From Lachnospiraceae bacterium (lineage in GTDB: Bacteria; Bacillota; Clostridia; Lachnospirales; Lachnospiraceae): a DNA stretch of 48,458 nucleotides. Positions within the stretch are counted from its first letter, which is position 1. Each line of letters opens with the position of its first letter. The notes under the pieces are model-generated. The model was not told where the DNA came from, made no database searches, and was given only the letters and a program-made list of their open reading frames with translations. Location: the NCBI GenBank assembly GCA_029071325.1, contig JAIEAP010000012.1:1-48458 (forward strand), written 5' to 3'. A program made the translations under genes and the position numbers. Below are positions 32,066 to 40,925 of the stretch, in pieces.

Positions 32066-34522
32066 ATGTCAATATTTAAATGCAAAATGTGCGGCGGTAC
32101 ATTAGAAATCAAGCAGAACGAAAGTGTGGCAGTATGTGAATACTGCGGCACAAAGCAGACTATACCGAAGCTGGACGATAATAAACGGGAAAATTTATAT
32201 GACCGTGCAAATCATTTTCGCCGGAATAACGAATATGACAAGGCAATGGGAATCTACGAGCAGATACTCAATGAGGATCATAGCGATGCGGAAGCATATT
32301 GGTCACTGGTGCTTTGCCGGTACGGAATTGAATATGTAGAAGAACCATCGACTCACAAACGAGTGCCGACAATCAACCGTGCACAGTTTACTTCCATATT
32401 TGACGATGCTGACTATAGATCGGCGTTACAATATGCTGACAGCAATCAGCGTATTGTATATGAGGAAGAGGCAAAGACAATCAATGAAATTCAGAAAGGG
32501 ATTCTTGCTATTTCTCAGGAAGAGGATCCATTTGATGTTTTTATCTGCTATAAGGAAACCGATGCAAACGGAAGAAGGACACAGGACAGTGTTTTGGCAA
32601 ATGATCTCTATCATGAACTGACAGAGGAGGGCTTCAAAGTCTTTTTCAGCCGTATCACATTAGAGGATAAGCTGGGTATTGCCTATGAACCCTATATATT
32701 TGCGGCGCTTAATTCTGCTAAGGTGATGGTAGTTATCGGTACAAGGGCGGAATATTTTAATGCGGTATGGGTAAAAAATGAATGGTCGAGATATCTGGCG
32801 CTTATCAAAGGCGGTGCCAAGAAGACCCTTGTTCCGGCATACCGGGATATGGATCCCTACGATCTGCCGGAAGAGTTTTCACATTTACAGGCGCAGGATA
32901 TGTCGAAGCTTGGCTTCATGCAGGATCTGATCCGCGGGATCCAGAAGCTGGTTGAGGTGGATGCATCCCAGGCAGTTTCTAAGGAACCTGCTGTGGTAAA
33001 TAACGGCAATGTAAATACGGCTCCATTACTGAAACGCGCATTTATGTTCCTGGAGGATGGGAAATGGGAGGAGGCATATACATATTGTGAGAAGGTGCTT
33101 GACCAGGAGCCGGAAAATGCCCGTGCGTACCTTGGGGAACTGATGGCTGAATTAAAAGTCCATACAGAGGACACATTGGAAAATTGCAAAGAACCTTTTG
33201 ATCATCTCGATAGTTACCGCAAGGTAATCCGGTTTGGGGATACTCAATTGCAGGAGAAGCTTTCCGGGGCGATAGAACATATTAAGGAGAGGAATGAAAA
33301 TCTGCGTTTAGAGGGTATTTACACAGATGCTGTTAATGCAATGAGAACTGCGAATACTCAGGAGAAGTATAGGTCCTTGGCGAGCCGTCTGCATTCTATT
33401 CTGGAATACAAGGATGCTGCCCAGCAGGAGCAAAGGTGCATAGAAAGGGCGGAAGAATGCCGAAAAGATGAGATATATGCGGATGCAGAAAAGATTATGA
33501 GGGCAGATACTGTGTTGGCGTATACAGAGGCTATGAATAAATTCCAATTTATTTCGGGTTGGAGGGACGCGGCGGAACAGATTTTGCGGTGTCAGCAAGG
33601 GATAGAGGATATTAAGCGAAAAGAAGAGGAAACGCGGATTGCAGAGAAAAAGCGTATAAGGCAAAATAGTATTATTTTTATAGCTATATGTTTAATCGTT
33701 GGAATAATCCTTTTATTGTTTAAGGTAATTATTCCGAATATGAGATATAATCGTGCATTGAATGCAATAGAAGAAAAAGATTACGTATATGCATATGATG
33801 TTTTTGAGAAGCTTGGGGACTACAAAGACAGTGCAGAAAAACGGGATGAGTGTAAGGCGTTAGCAGAACAGGAAATGCTTGTACAGGAGGCGTTAGCAGA
33901 ACAAGAAATGCTTGTACAGGAGGCGTTAGCAGAACAGCAAATGTTTGTACAGGCGGAGGTAGGGGACAGTGTGATTTTTGGTGCATATGAGCAGGATAAT
34001 GTTATTTCTAACGGGGAGGAGGGGCTCGAATGGACAGTTCTGGCACGGGAAGATAATAAAATATTAGTGATCAGTAAATATTGTCTGGACTGTAGACCAT
34101 ATCATTGGACCAAAGGAGATGTAACATGGGAAAACTGTTCTCTACGGGAGTGGTTGAATAATATATTCTACAATCTTGCGTTTAGTGATGATGAGCAGGA
34201 AAAAATTATAGAAACAAGAGTATCAGACCCTGATAATGAAGGATTGGGCACAATAGAGAAAGTATTTGTGTTGAGTCGCGAAGAGGCAGACGAGTATCTG
34301 GAGGCAGATGAAGTAGTTCGTGGAACCGAATATGTAGTAGAAAAAAATGTCAAGATTAATAATGACGGAAAAATTCTGTGGTGGCTGCGTTCGCCTAGCC
34401 AACATCGAAATGGCAATTATTATGAATTTAGCGATGGAGGTGTTTGGTATGAAGGCAAGTATTATACTACTATCGCAGTCCGTCCCGCTTTATGGATTGA
34501 CATAAGCTCTTATATGGAATAG
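32066..34522 (+). CDS. Zinc ribbon - TIR - TPR-like - membrane - DUF6273 protein
   Basis: An 818-residue multidomain protein. Domains in order: zinc ribbon (C6, C9, C24, C27); short helical repeats (about 45-90); a TIR domain (about 153-255) with FDVFICYKETD and E208 in AYEPYI, at the position of the NADase glutamate; a TPR-like helical region (310-530); a membrane helix (about 535-556); more helices; three 11-residue repeats (about 598-630); and a C-terminal DUF6273-like domain (about 632-815) with ILWWLRSPSQ and VRPALWI. TIR domains of this kind can cleave NAD+ or assemble for signalling; no activity is proven here. The single membrane helix would place the DUF6273 part outside and the TIR inside, as in a receptor. 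Confidence 0.88.
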   Translation: MSIFKCKMCGGTLEIKQNESVAVCEYCGTKQTIPKLDDNKRENLYDRANHFRRNNEYDKAMGIYEQILNEDHSDAEAYWSLVLCRYGIEYVEEPSTHKRVPTINRAQFTSIFDDADYRSALQYADSNQRIVYEEEAKTINEIQKGILAISQEEDPFDVFICYKETDANGRRTQDSVLANDLYHELTEEGFKVFFSRITLEDKLGIAYEPYIFAALNSAKVMVVIGTRAEYFNAVWVKNEWSRYLALIKGGAKKTLVPAYRDMDPYDLPEEFSHLQAQDMSKLGFMQDLIRGIQKLVEVDASQAVSKEPAVVNNGNVNTAPLLKRAFMFLEDGKWEEAYTYCEKVLDQEPENARAYLGELMAELKVHTEDTLENCKEPFDHLDSYRKVIRFGDTQLQEKLSGAIEHIKERNENLRLEGIYTDAVNAMRTANTQEKYRSLASRLHSILEYKDAAQQEQRCIERAEECRKDEIYADAEKIMRADTVLAYTEAMNKFQFISGWRDAAEQILRCQQGIEDIKRKEEETRIAEKKRIRQNSIIFIAICLIVGIILLLFKVIIPNMRYNRALNAIEEKDYVYAYDVFEKLGDYKDSAEKRDECKALAEQEMLVQEALAEQEMLVQEALAEQQMFVQAEVGDSVIFGAYEQDNVISNGEEGLEWTVLAREDNKILVISKYCLDCRPYHWTKGDVTWENCSLREWLNNIFYNLAFSDDEQEKIIETRVSDPDNEGLGTIEKVFVLSREEADEYLEADEVVRGTEYVVEKNVKINNDGKILWWLRSPSQHRNGNYYEFSDGGVWYEGKYYTTIAVRPALWIDISSYME
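33857..33955 (+). repeat. Three 33-bp in-frame repeats in the TIR gene
   Basis: Units at 33857, 33890 and 33923 encode ALAEQEMLVQE with minor changes in the third. The units are almost identical at DNA level, so copy number could vary by slippage without a frameshift. Confidence 0.9.
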
Positions 34523-34605
34523 TGCGATTTCTTGCAAAACAGAGGAATAAGGGTTATAATTTCAATCATCAGGCGAGAACGTCACAGGATAAGGAGGATT
34601 TGGGG

Positions 34606-35016
34606 ATGGATTTTTTTGATAAATTGGGGGATACTCTCATAAATGCAGGAAAAGATGTATCGAAAAAGGCGAAAGACCTGTCCGGCACGGCAAAATTGAA
34701 TATGGATATCAAGTCTAAGGAGGATTTTATCCAAAAGCAGTATGCGGAAATCGGAAGATTGTATTATGAAGCTCACAGCAAAGAGGCGGATGCGGAATTT
34801 GCCCAGCAGATGGCAATCGTCACAGAGGCATATGAAGCCATTGCCAAAATGCGGGATGAGGTGTTGAAGATAAAAGGCGCGAGAGTGTGTCCCAACTGCG
34901 GCTCTCCGGTGCCTGACACCGCAGGCTTCTGTGGAAAGTGTGGGACTCCATTAAATCAAATGCCCCCGCAGCAGGGAAATATGCCCCAGGACGGACCGCA
35001 GAATCCCATGCAGTAA
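34606..35016 (+). CDS. Small zinc-ribbon protein of the SPFH-TIR group
   Basis: A 136-residue protein. The N-terminal 85 residues form an amphipathic helical region (MDFFDKLGDTLINAGKDVSK, then IQKQYAEIGRLYYEAHS). They are followed by a zinc ribbon (CPNC/CGKC) and a Pro/Gln-rich tail. The helical part resembles small envelope-stress or PspA-like accessory proteins found beside YdjI homologues, but the family is not certain. The ATG at 34606 has AAGGAGG at 8 nt; the frame is open from 34522, directly after the TIR stop. It closes the four-gene group. Confidence 0.75.
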   Translation: MDFFDKLGDTLINAGKDVSKKAKDLSGTAKLNMDIKSKEDFIQKQYAEIGRLYYEAHSKEADAEFAQQMAIVTEAYEAIAKMRDEVLKIKGARVCPNCGSPVPDTAGFCGKCGTPLNQMPPQQGNMPQDGPQNPMQ

Positions 35017-35045
35017 TTGACATTTCAGGGAATATATGTTAAGTT
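35017..35045 (+). promoter_or_regulatory. Possible promoter of the T-box/metG unit
   Basis: TTGACA (35017-35022), directly after the stop of the zinc-ribbon gene, with a weak TAAGTT -10 at 17 nt. Confidence 0.4.
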
Positions 35046-35056
35046 GGAAAAAGATT

Positions 35057-35334
35057 TGACAAACGCGAGGAAGAAGAGAGTACATCCGTAAGAATTGTAC
35101 AGAGAGTTCCCGTCAGGCAATAGCCTTATGCTGAGAGGGAATCAAGGAGGACGGATGGAAGATGGCTTTGGAGCGGCAGAGCTGAATCGCAGGATTAGGC
35201 TTTGACGGAACCGCACGTTACAGCGGAGAGTATTTTAAGATACTTAATGAGGCATATACTGCGAGGTATGTGTGAAGAGAAGTGGTAACACGGGAAGTAT
35301 CCCGTCTTCTGGAAACAGGGGACGGGATTTTTTG
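35057..35334 (+). ncRNA. T-box riboswitch (methionine) with terminator, upstream of metG
   Basis: The T-box sequence AGTGGTAACACGGG is at 35281-35294; its UGGU pairs with ACCA of an uncharged tRNA with discriminator A. ATCCGT and ACGGAT form Stem I, an AGTA motif faces GGAA, and the next codon is ATG (35162-35164), the Met specifier. The terminator is ATCCCGTC (35299-35306) with GACGGGAT (35321-35328) plus a T-run. Uncharged tRNA-Met should favour read-through. The 35017-35399 gap holds this leader and the metG ribosome site. Confidence 0.92.
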
Positions 35335-35399
35335 TCTCATAGGAAAGTCCTGCTCTGCAGGATTCTATTACAATATTGGTTTATAAAGGAGATCATAGA

Positions 35400-37415
35400 A
35401 TGAGCGACAAGAAAAAATTTTATATGACAACGGCGATTGCCTACACATCAGGGAAACCCCATATCGGCAATACTTATGAAATCGTTCTTGCAGACGCCAT
35501 TGCCCGTTATAAGCGGTTAGAAGGCTACGACGTTTATTTCCAGACCGGAACGGACGAGCATGGACAGAAGATCGAGCTAAAAGCGGCAGAAAAAGGAATC
35601 ACACCCAAAGAGTTTGTAGACGGCGTGGCAGGGGAAGTTCGCCGGATCTGGGATCTGATGAATACCTCCTATGACGGTTTTGTCCGCACCACAGACAAGG
35701 ATCATGAGACACAGGTGCAGAAGATATTTAAGAAGCTTTACGATAAGGGCGATATTTACAAGAGTTCTTACGAAGGCTTATACTGTACGCCCTGCGAATC
35801 ATTCTGGACAGAGTCGCAGCTGGTGGACGGAAAATGTCCGGACTGCGGCAGGGAGGTATCTCCGGCGAAGGAGGAGGCATATTTCTTCAAAATGAGCAAG
35901 TATGCGGACCGCCTCATCGAGCACATCAATGCGCATCCTGAGTTTATTCAGCCGGTATCCCGGAAGAATGAGATGATGAACAACTTCCTGCTGCCGGGTC
36001 TGCAGGATCTGTGCGTCTCCAGAACTTCATTTTCCTGGGGAATCCCGGTGGACTTTGATCCGAAGCATGTAGTCTATGTGTGGCTGGACGCGCTGACGAA
36101 CTACATCACGAAGATCGGATATGATGTGGACAGCAATTCTACTGATCTGTTCCGCAAAAACTGGCCTGCGGAGCTGCACCTCATCGGAAAGGATATTATC
36201 CGTTTCCATACCATTTACTGGCCCATTTTCCTCATGGCGCTGGATCTGCCGCTGCCGAAGCAGGTATTTGGCCATCCCTGGCTGCTGCAGGGCGGAGAGA
36301 AAATGAGCAAGTCCAAGGGAAATGTAATCTATGCAGACGATATGGTGGAGCTTTTTGGCGTGGACGCTACCCGTTATTTCGTGCTGCATGAGATGCCTTT
36401 TGAGAACGACGGAATCATCACATGGGAGCTGGTAGTTGAGCGTTTTAATTCCGACCTTGCCAATATCCTGGGCAATTTGGTAAGCCGCACGGTTTCCATG
36501 AGCAACAAGTATTTTGGCGGGGTGGTCACGCGCACCGGTGTGACAGAAGCCGTGGATGAGGATCTCAAGAGCGTAGTCACAGAGGCCCGGGATAAAATTT
36601 CGGCGAAAATGCAGGAGCTGCGGGTAGCAGATGCCATTACGGAGGTATTCAATGTATTCCGCCGCTGCAATAAGTATATCGATGAGACCGCGCCCTGGGT
36701 GCTGGCGAAGGATGAGGCGCAGAAAGACCGTCTCAGCGAGGTGCTCTACAATCTGGTGGAAGCCATTACTATAGGCGCCAGCCTGTTGAAGAGTTTCCTG
36801 CCGGAAACGGCGGATAAGATCGCAGGCCAGTTGAACACAGGACTTAGGGGCTTTGACGAGCTGAATCAGTTTGAACTTTATGAGAGCGGAAACAAGGTGA
36901 CGGATGCACCGGAAATCCTGTTTGCCCGTCTCGATGTGAAGGAAGTAATGCCCAGAGTTGAAGAAATCCGTGCAGCGCAGAAGGCAGAGTATGAGGCGGA
37001 GCAGAGGGCGCTGGGTAAAGAGCCGGCGGAGGCAGCCGGAGACGGCGCCGCAGATGAAAATGCTGCCGTTATTGATATAGAACCCAAGGAAGAAATCACC
37101 TTTGACGACTTTATGAAAATGCAGTTCCAGGTAGGAGAGATTATTGAGTGCAAGGCAGTGGAGAAGTCCAAGAAGCTGCTGTGTTCCCAGGTACGCATTG
37201 GCAGTCAGGTTAAGCAGATCGTGTCTGGTATCCGCAAGGAATATTCCCCGGAGGAAATGGTGGGCAAGAAGGTTATGGTTCTGGTGAACCTTAAGCCTGC
37301 GAAGCTTGCAGGGGTTCTGTCAGAGGGTATGCTGCTGTGCGCGGAGGATGAGAACGGCGTGTTGTCGCTGATGGTGCCGGAGAAAGAGATGCCGGCGGGA
37401 GCAGAGATCTGCTAA
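35400..37415 (+). CDS. metG: Methionyl-tRNA synthetase
   Basis: A 671-residue class I synthetase. The HIGH box is HIGN (21-24) and the KMSKS loop starts at K301. A zinc knuckle (CTPCE and CPDCG) lies near 128-150, and the C-terminal tRNA-binding/EMAP-like domain (about 565-671) is separated by an acidic, Ala/Glu-rich linker. It charges tRNA-Met and the initiator tRNA, a gene for which lies at 19052. AAAGGAG lies 8 nt before the ATG. It is controlled by the Met T-box upstream and ends before a bidirectional terminator. Confidence 0.97.
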   Translation: MSDKKKFYMTTAIAYTSGKPHIGNTYEIVLADAIARYKRLEGYDVYFQTGTDEHGQKIELKAAEKGITPKEFVDGVAGEVRRIWDLMNTSYDGFVRTTDKDHETQVQKIFKKLYDKGDIYKSSYEGLYCTPCESFWTESQLVDGKCPDCGREVSPAKEEAYFFKMSKYADRLIEHINAHPEFIQPVSRKNEMMNNFLLPGLQDLCVSRTSFSWGIPVDFDPKHVVYVWLDALTNYITKIGYDVDSNSTDLFRKNWPAELHLIGKDIIRFHTIYWPIFLMALDLPLPKQVFGHPWLLQGGEKMSKSKGNVIYADDMVELFGVDATRYFVLHEMPFENDGIITWELVVERFNSDLANILGNLVSRTVSMSNKYFGGVVTRTGVTEAVDEDLKSVVTEARDKISAKMQELRVADAITEVFNVFRRCNKYIDETAPWVLAKDEAQKDRLSEVLYNLVEAITIGASLLKSFLPETADKIAGQLNTGLRGFDELNQFELYESGNKVTDAPEILFARLDVKEVMPRVEEIRAAQKAEYEAEQRALGKEPAEAAGDGAADENAAVIDIEPKEEITFDDFMKMQFQVGEIIECKAVEKSKKLLCSQVRIGSQVKQIVSGIRKEYSPEEMVGKKVMVLVNLKPAKLAGVLSEGMLLCAEDENGVLSLMVPEKEMPAGAEIC

Positions 37416-37469
37416 TATCACGTCTTCCAAATGAATGATCTATGATATGTAGAATAAAGAGATATAAGA

Positions 37470-37497
37470 AAAGCCCCGCAATGCTGCGGGGTTTTTG
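37470..37497. terminator. Bidirectional terminator between metG and the ABC-2 operon
   Basis: CCCCGCA (37474-37480) pairs with TGCGGGG (37485-37491), with TTTTT after it on the plus strand and an A-rich run before it, so it also works for the convergent minus-strand operon. Confidence 0.88.
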
Positions 37498-37499
37498 CA

Positions 37500-38693
37500 T
37501 TAACTGATCTGCTTTTGTTTTTTTTGTCGGGCAGCTACCAGATAAACGGCAAAGAGCGCCGCAAAGAAGAGAAGCTGTATTCCGATATCGGTCCAGTAGG
37601 TGGAGTAGGACATCGCTTCATCGGAAAATCCTCCGATCATATTGCTGTTGCGGACATACCAGTAGGCAGGCAGGAAATGCGCGATTGCTAATACAGTATC
37701 ACCCAGCAGGTACTGGGGAACGAAGATTCCGCATAAGAAACTCATACCCAGTCCAAGGACATTGGCAACCATATTCAGGACATTGAGGGTATTTTCCTTG
37801 TTGTTGGAACTGATGAGGGTTCCTAACAACAGTGTAATGGCGACACCTACCGGCAGGAATGCCGCGCTGTTTCCGATCAGAAGGAGTCCCTGATGGGACA
37901 GTACATCCGAAGGTCCATAGAAGATCAGCGCCGCCAGCAGGAACAACATCCACAGCAGAATCGTGTACAGAATACAGCCCATGGTCAGCTGGAAGTTCAT
38001 GGAGTGCTGACTCAAAGCGGAGCACTGGATGCGGCAGCGCAGTTCCCTCTGATGAAATACGATCAGGATTGGGCACATCCCTAAGATCAGCACGGACAGG
38101 AAGATATAGGGAATATACTGGAAGAAAAATACCATCATGGGATTGGTGGAGTCCTCCGTGTCGGTCTCAAAATTGATAAGATCAATATCTCCCTGGCTAT
38201 CAAAGGCAGCAGCAGTCTTTGTCAGAGCCTCATTCAGAGAATAGCCGCCGGAAAGATACAGTGTAACGCTGTTAAGGTATTCGTCGATTTGCTGATCTAC
38301 AAAGTATCCCCGGGCGCTGTTGTTGAGCTTGCTGCTGGTCACCAGTTCCTCTGTGTCCATAGTGGAAAGCCGGTCCGAGTAGCCGGAGGGGATGGTCAGT
38401 ACATAGGAAATCCGGGCGTAGTAGAGGTTGTCAAAGAGCGTTTCCTGATCGTAGTCCGGCAGTTCCACAAGGGTGTGGATGTCTCCCAGGTAGGAAACCA
38501 GAGCCTTGCTTGCCTCGGAATGATCCTCATCGATGACGGTAATGTTCAGTGAAGTCGCCTGGAAGCGGGTGTTTGCCTCCTCAGAAGAAAAGACGCTCAT
38601 TAAGAACATGATCGCAGCAAAAATACCAATATAAATGACAATGTGACCGATCTGTTTTTTGGCAATCCGGAAATATGTTTTAAAGACTTGCAT
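37500..38693 (-). CDS. ABC-2 type permease (second subunit of the exporter)
   Basis: A 397-residue permease of the YhaP/NatB-like ABC-2 group. One N-terminal helix (about 16-36) is followed by an extracytoplasmic domain of about 150 residues, then about five helices from residue 185 to 390. The structure matches the neighbouring permease, so the two probably form a heterodimer. Its start overlaps the end of the upstream permease gene by 14 nt. The C-terminal Lys/Gln-rich end lies next to the terminator. Probable role: export of a peptide, drug or lipid; the substrate is unknown. Confidence 0.85.
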   Translation of the reverse strand: MQVFKTYFRIAKKQIGHIVIYIGIFAAIMFLMSVFSSEEANTRFQATSLNITVIDEDHSEASKALVSYLGDIHTLVELPDYDQETLFDNLYYARISYVLTIPSGYSDRLSTMDTEELVTSSKLNNSARGYFVDQQIDEYLNSVTLYLSGGYSLNEALTKTAAAFDSQGDIDLINFETDTEDSTNPMMVFFFQYIPYIFLSVLILGMCPILIVFHQRELRCRIQCSALSQHSMNFQLTMGCILYTILLWMLFLLAALIFYGPSDVLSHQGLLLIGNSAAFLPVGVAITLLLGTLISSNNKENTLNVLNMVANVLGLGMSFLCGIFVPQYLLGDTVLAIAHFLPAYWYVRNSNMIGGFSDEAMSYSTYWTDIGIQLLFFAALFAVYLVAARQKKQKQIS

Positions 38694-39828
38694 AACGTCT
38701 CCTCCTTGTCAATAAGAATCCGCCTGCCAGAAACAGTACGGTTAGTACACCCAGGGATATTATGTTCTGTGTGTAGCGGTTGTAGTTGTCGAAGTTAGCC
38801 AGGCAGTAAAAGGAATCCGAAATCAACGCCGCCGGGTTGATCCGGTTGACAATGGGACAGCTTTCCTCAAGAAAAATCCTTATATTACCCATCATCAGTC
38901 CGCTTAAAAAGCAGCAAAGCATGGAAATGGCAACGATTAATCCATTTTTCATGCCTTCGGACATGCGTCCCATAGCTCCCACAAAGAAACCGAAGGACGA
39001 TCCCGCCAGATCCGACACAAGCAAGGTCAGCAGCATCAGGGGCAGGCGCGTGGACATATCAATCTGCAAGATCACATTGATATAAATAAAACCGATCAGA
39101 ATACAGACAAAGTTTACCAGTGTAAAGGCCAAGAATTGCCCAAGGATGGATACCAGCTTGGAGGTGGGCGAAATGTTGCGTCTGGCGCCTAATGCTGATA
39201 AATTGCCCTGATTCTGCAGGGAGATATACATTCCCGACATGCAGCAGAACATGCAGGTCATCGCCAGGAGATTGTAGAAATACGAAACATAGCTGTCATC
39301 ATCGGTAGCGGACAGAGAGGCATCCCTGTTGTAAGAAATATCGTTCGTCAGGCTGGCAATGGCATCTGCAAGATGTTCCGGGTGGTGCATGGCAATGTCT
39401 GTGATGGCGTCTACCGATAAATTGTACTGCCGGACAAAAGCCTGCAGGATACTTTGATTCAGCTCTTCGTTGTGCATATTGGCTGAGATACTGAGAGAAA
39501 CCGTGTTACCAACCGTAATGATACCGTCCACCTCTGTGTCCTCTAACAATTGCAGGGCGGTGTCACGTTCACAGTAGGTAATGTCTAAAAGCTGGTCATC
39601 CCCTTCTTCTCCCAGTTGATCTGCCATGGTGCGGAAGCTTTCGATGTATTGCGCATCTGCATCCTCTTTAAGCACAATGGCAACAGGGATTGGCTCAAAG
39701 GATTCGCCCAAATTAGAAAAAGCGAGCTTGAACAGTGTACCCAGGATGATTGGGAACAGGATCAGCCAGAAGCACTGTGACTTGTTCCGGATGAGATCCA
39801 GTATCGAATATTTTATAGTATGCAGCAT
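38680..39828 (-). CDS. ABC-2 type permease (first subunit of the exporter)
   Basis: A 382-residue permease with the same plan as its neighbour: N-terminal helix (about 20-36), an extracytoplasmic region to about residue 180, then a group of helices with LLALTCMFCC-like and GGFLLTRRRR segments. The start at 39828 has AGGAGG at 8 nt; a start at 39888 lies inside the ATPase gene and is rejected. The Arg-rich C-terminus is cytoplasmic. It follows the ATPase by 16 nt and overlaps the second permease, so the three form one operon. Confidence 0.85.
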   Translation of the reverse strand: MLHTIKYSILDLIRNKSQCFWLILFPIILGTLFKLAFSNLGESFEPIPVAIVLKEDADAQYIESFRTMADQLGEEGDDQLLDITYCERDTALQLLEDTEVDGIITVGNTVSLSISANMHNEELNQSILQAFVRQYNLSVDAITDIAMHHPEHLADAIASLTNDISYNRDASLSATDDDSYVSYFYNLLAMTCMFCCMSGMYISLQNQGNLSALGARRNISPTSKLVSILGQFLAFTLVNFVCILIGFIYINVILQIDMSTRLPLMLLTLLVSDLAGSSFGFFVGAMGRMSEGMKNGLIVAISMLCCFLSGLMMGNIRIFLEESCPIVNRINPAALISDSFYCLANFDNYNRYTQNIISLGVLTVLFLAGGFLLTRRRRYASL

Positions 39829-39844
39829 GATCATGACCTCCTGT

Positions 39845-40786
39845 TTAGTCCCGCAATTGTTTGCCGGTAATTTCCAGAAATACATCATTCAGAGTGGGCA
39901 GTTCTGAGTGCACCCTTCCAAAGGAAAGTTCCTGCTGCTGCAGGTAATCCAGAATGCGCAGCAGATTGTGCTTGCCGCCGCTGCATAGGATATCCAGCTT
40001 GTGATCTTCATAGGACACATTGTATACGTGAGGCAGTTCCCGGATGGCGGCGAGATGCCGCTTGTCAAGTTCCAGTATCTCAATGGAAATGGTCTCACTT
40101 TTTTTGATCATTCGCTTTAATTCGTCCTTGGTTCCGATGGCGATACTCTTACCCTTATCCATAATGGCAATGCGGGTGCAGATCTGCTCCACCTCTTCCA
40201 TATAATGAGAGGTGTAGATAACGGTGGCACCCTGGGCGTTTAACTTCTGAATACCTTCCAGGATATTGTTGCGGCTCTGAGGATCGACAGCTACCGTAGG
40301 TTCATCCATAATAATAAGCTTGGGCTTATGAGCGATGCCGCAGGCAATGTTCAGTCTCCGCAGCAGTCCGCCGGACAATTTTTTCGGATAGAATTTTACG
40401 AAGTCCTGAAGCTTCACAAAATCAATTGCCTCCTGGACATATTGCTTGCGAAGGTTTTTATCGTTGATATATAGTCCGCAGAAATAATCGATATTTTCAT
40501 ATACCGTAAGTTCTTCAAATACTGCAACATTCTGCATCACGATACCAATCTGGCGTTTCAGATCATAGCTGTCTGGCTTCATTTCCCTGCCAAAGAGTTC
40601 AATGCTGCCCTTATCGAAGGACAAGAGAGACAGGATACAGTTGATGGTGGTAGTTTTGCCGGAGCCGTTGGGTCCCAGGAGACCGAAGACTTCTCCCTCG
40701 TCAATTTCCAGATTAAAATGATCCAGCGCTACCAGCTCTTTGTACCGCTTCACCAGATTTTCTATTTTTACCACAGGCGTGCTCAT
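39845..40786 (-). CDS. ABC transporter ATPase of the ABC-2 exporter
   Basis: A 313-residue ATPase. Walker A is GPNGSGKTT (38-46), the signature LSGGLLRR, Walker B LIIMDEPTVAVDPQ, and the switch His lies in YTSHYMEE. The C-terminal extension of about 95 residues is usual for DrrA/NatA-like subunits. It is divergent from a NarL-type two-component system and preceded by a promoter (40842-40870) with a palindrome beside its -35 box. AGGAGG lies upstream of the ATG. Confidence 0.92.
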   Translation of the reverse strand: MSTPVVKIENLVKRYKELVALDHFNLEIDEGEVFGLLGPNGSGKTTTINCILSLLSFDKGSIELFGREMKPDSYDLKRQIGIVMQNVAVFEELTVYENIDYFCGLYINDKNLRKQYVQEAIDFVKLQDFVKFYPKKLSGGLLRRLNIACGIAHKPKLIIMDEPTVAVDPQSRNNILEGIQKLNAQGATVIYTSHYMEEVEQICTRIAIMDKGKSIAIGTKDELKRMIKKSETISIEILELDKRHLAAIRELPHVYNVSYEDHKLDILCSGGKHNLLRILDYLQQQELSFGRVHSELPTLNDVFLEITGKQLRD

Positions 40787-40841
40787 GTAATATTCCTCCT
40801 ACTATTTGGTATTTTCTCATGAGTGTAGTATAATAAATAAT

Positions 40842-40870
40842 ACTATCTCTGGAAAAGTGTAATACGTCAA
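40842..40870 (-). promoter_or_regulatory. Promoter of the ABC-2 exporter operon
   Basis: Reading leftward, TTGACG (40870-40865), 17 nt, GATAGT (40847-40842). Confidence 0.6.
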
Positions 40871-40876
40871 AAAGTG

Positions 40877-40894
40877 ACATGACATTTGTCATGT
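40877..40894. promoter_or_regulatory. Perfect 18-bp palindrome, probable regulator site
   Basis: ACATGACA-TT-TGTCATGT lies 6 bp upstream of the -35 box of the exporter promoter and 31 bp before the kinase start. The position suits an activator dimer such as the neighbouring NarL-type regulator. Confidence 0.65.
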
Positions 40895-40925
40895 GATTAC
40901 CGGACGATTTGCGGATGGAGACTAT

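Noticed and set aside
33857-33955. Short tandem repeats as a possible CRISPR array
   Set aside because: The units are contiguous without spacers and lie inside a coding frame. No CRISPR-like array or cas gene was seen in the window.
35056-35061. TTGACA as the -35 box of metG
   Set aside because: No -10 box follows at 16-18 nt; the sequence belongs to the T-box leader. A weak promoter further upstream (35017) is preferred.
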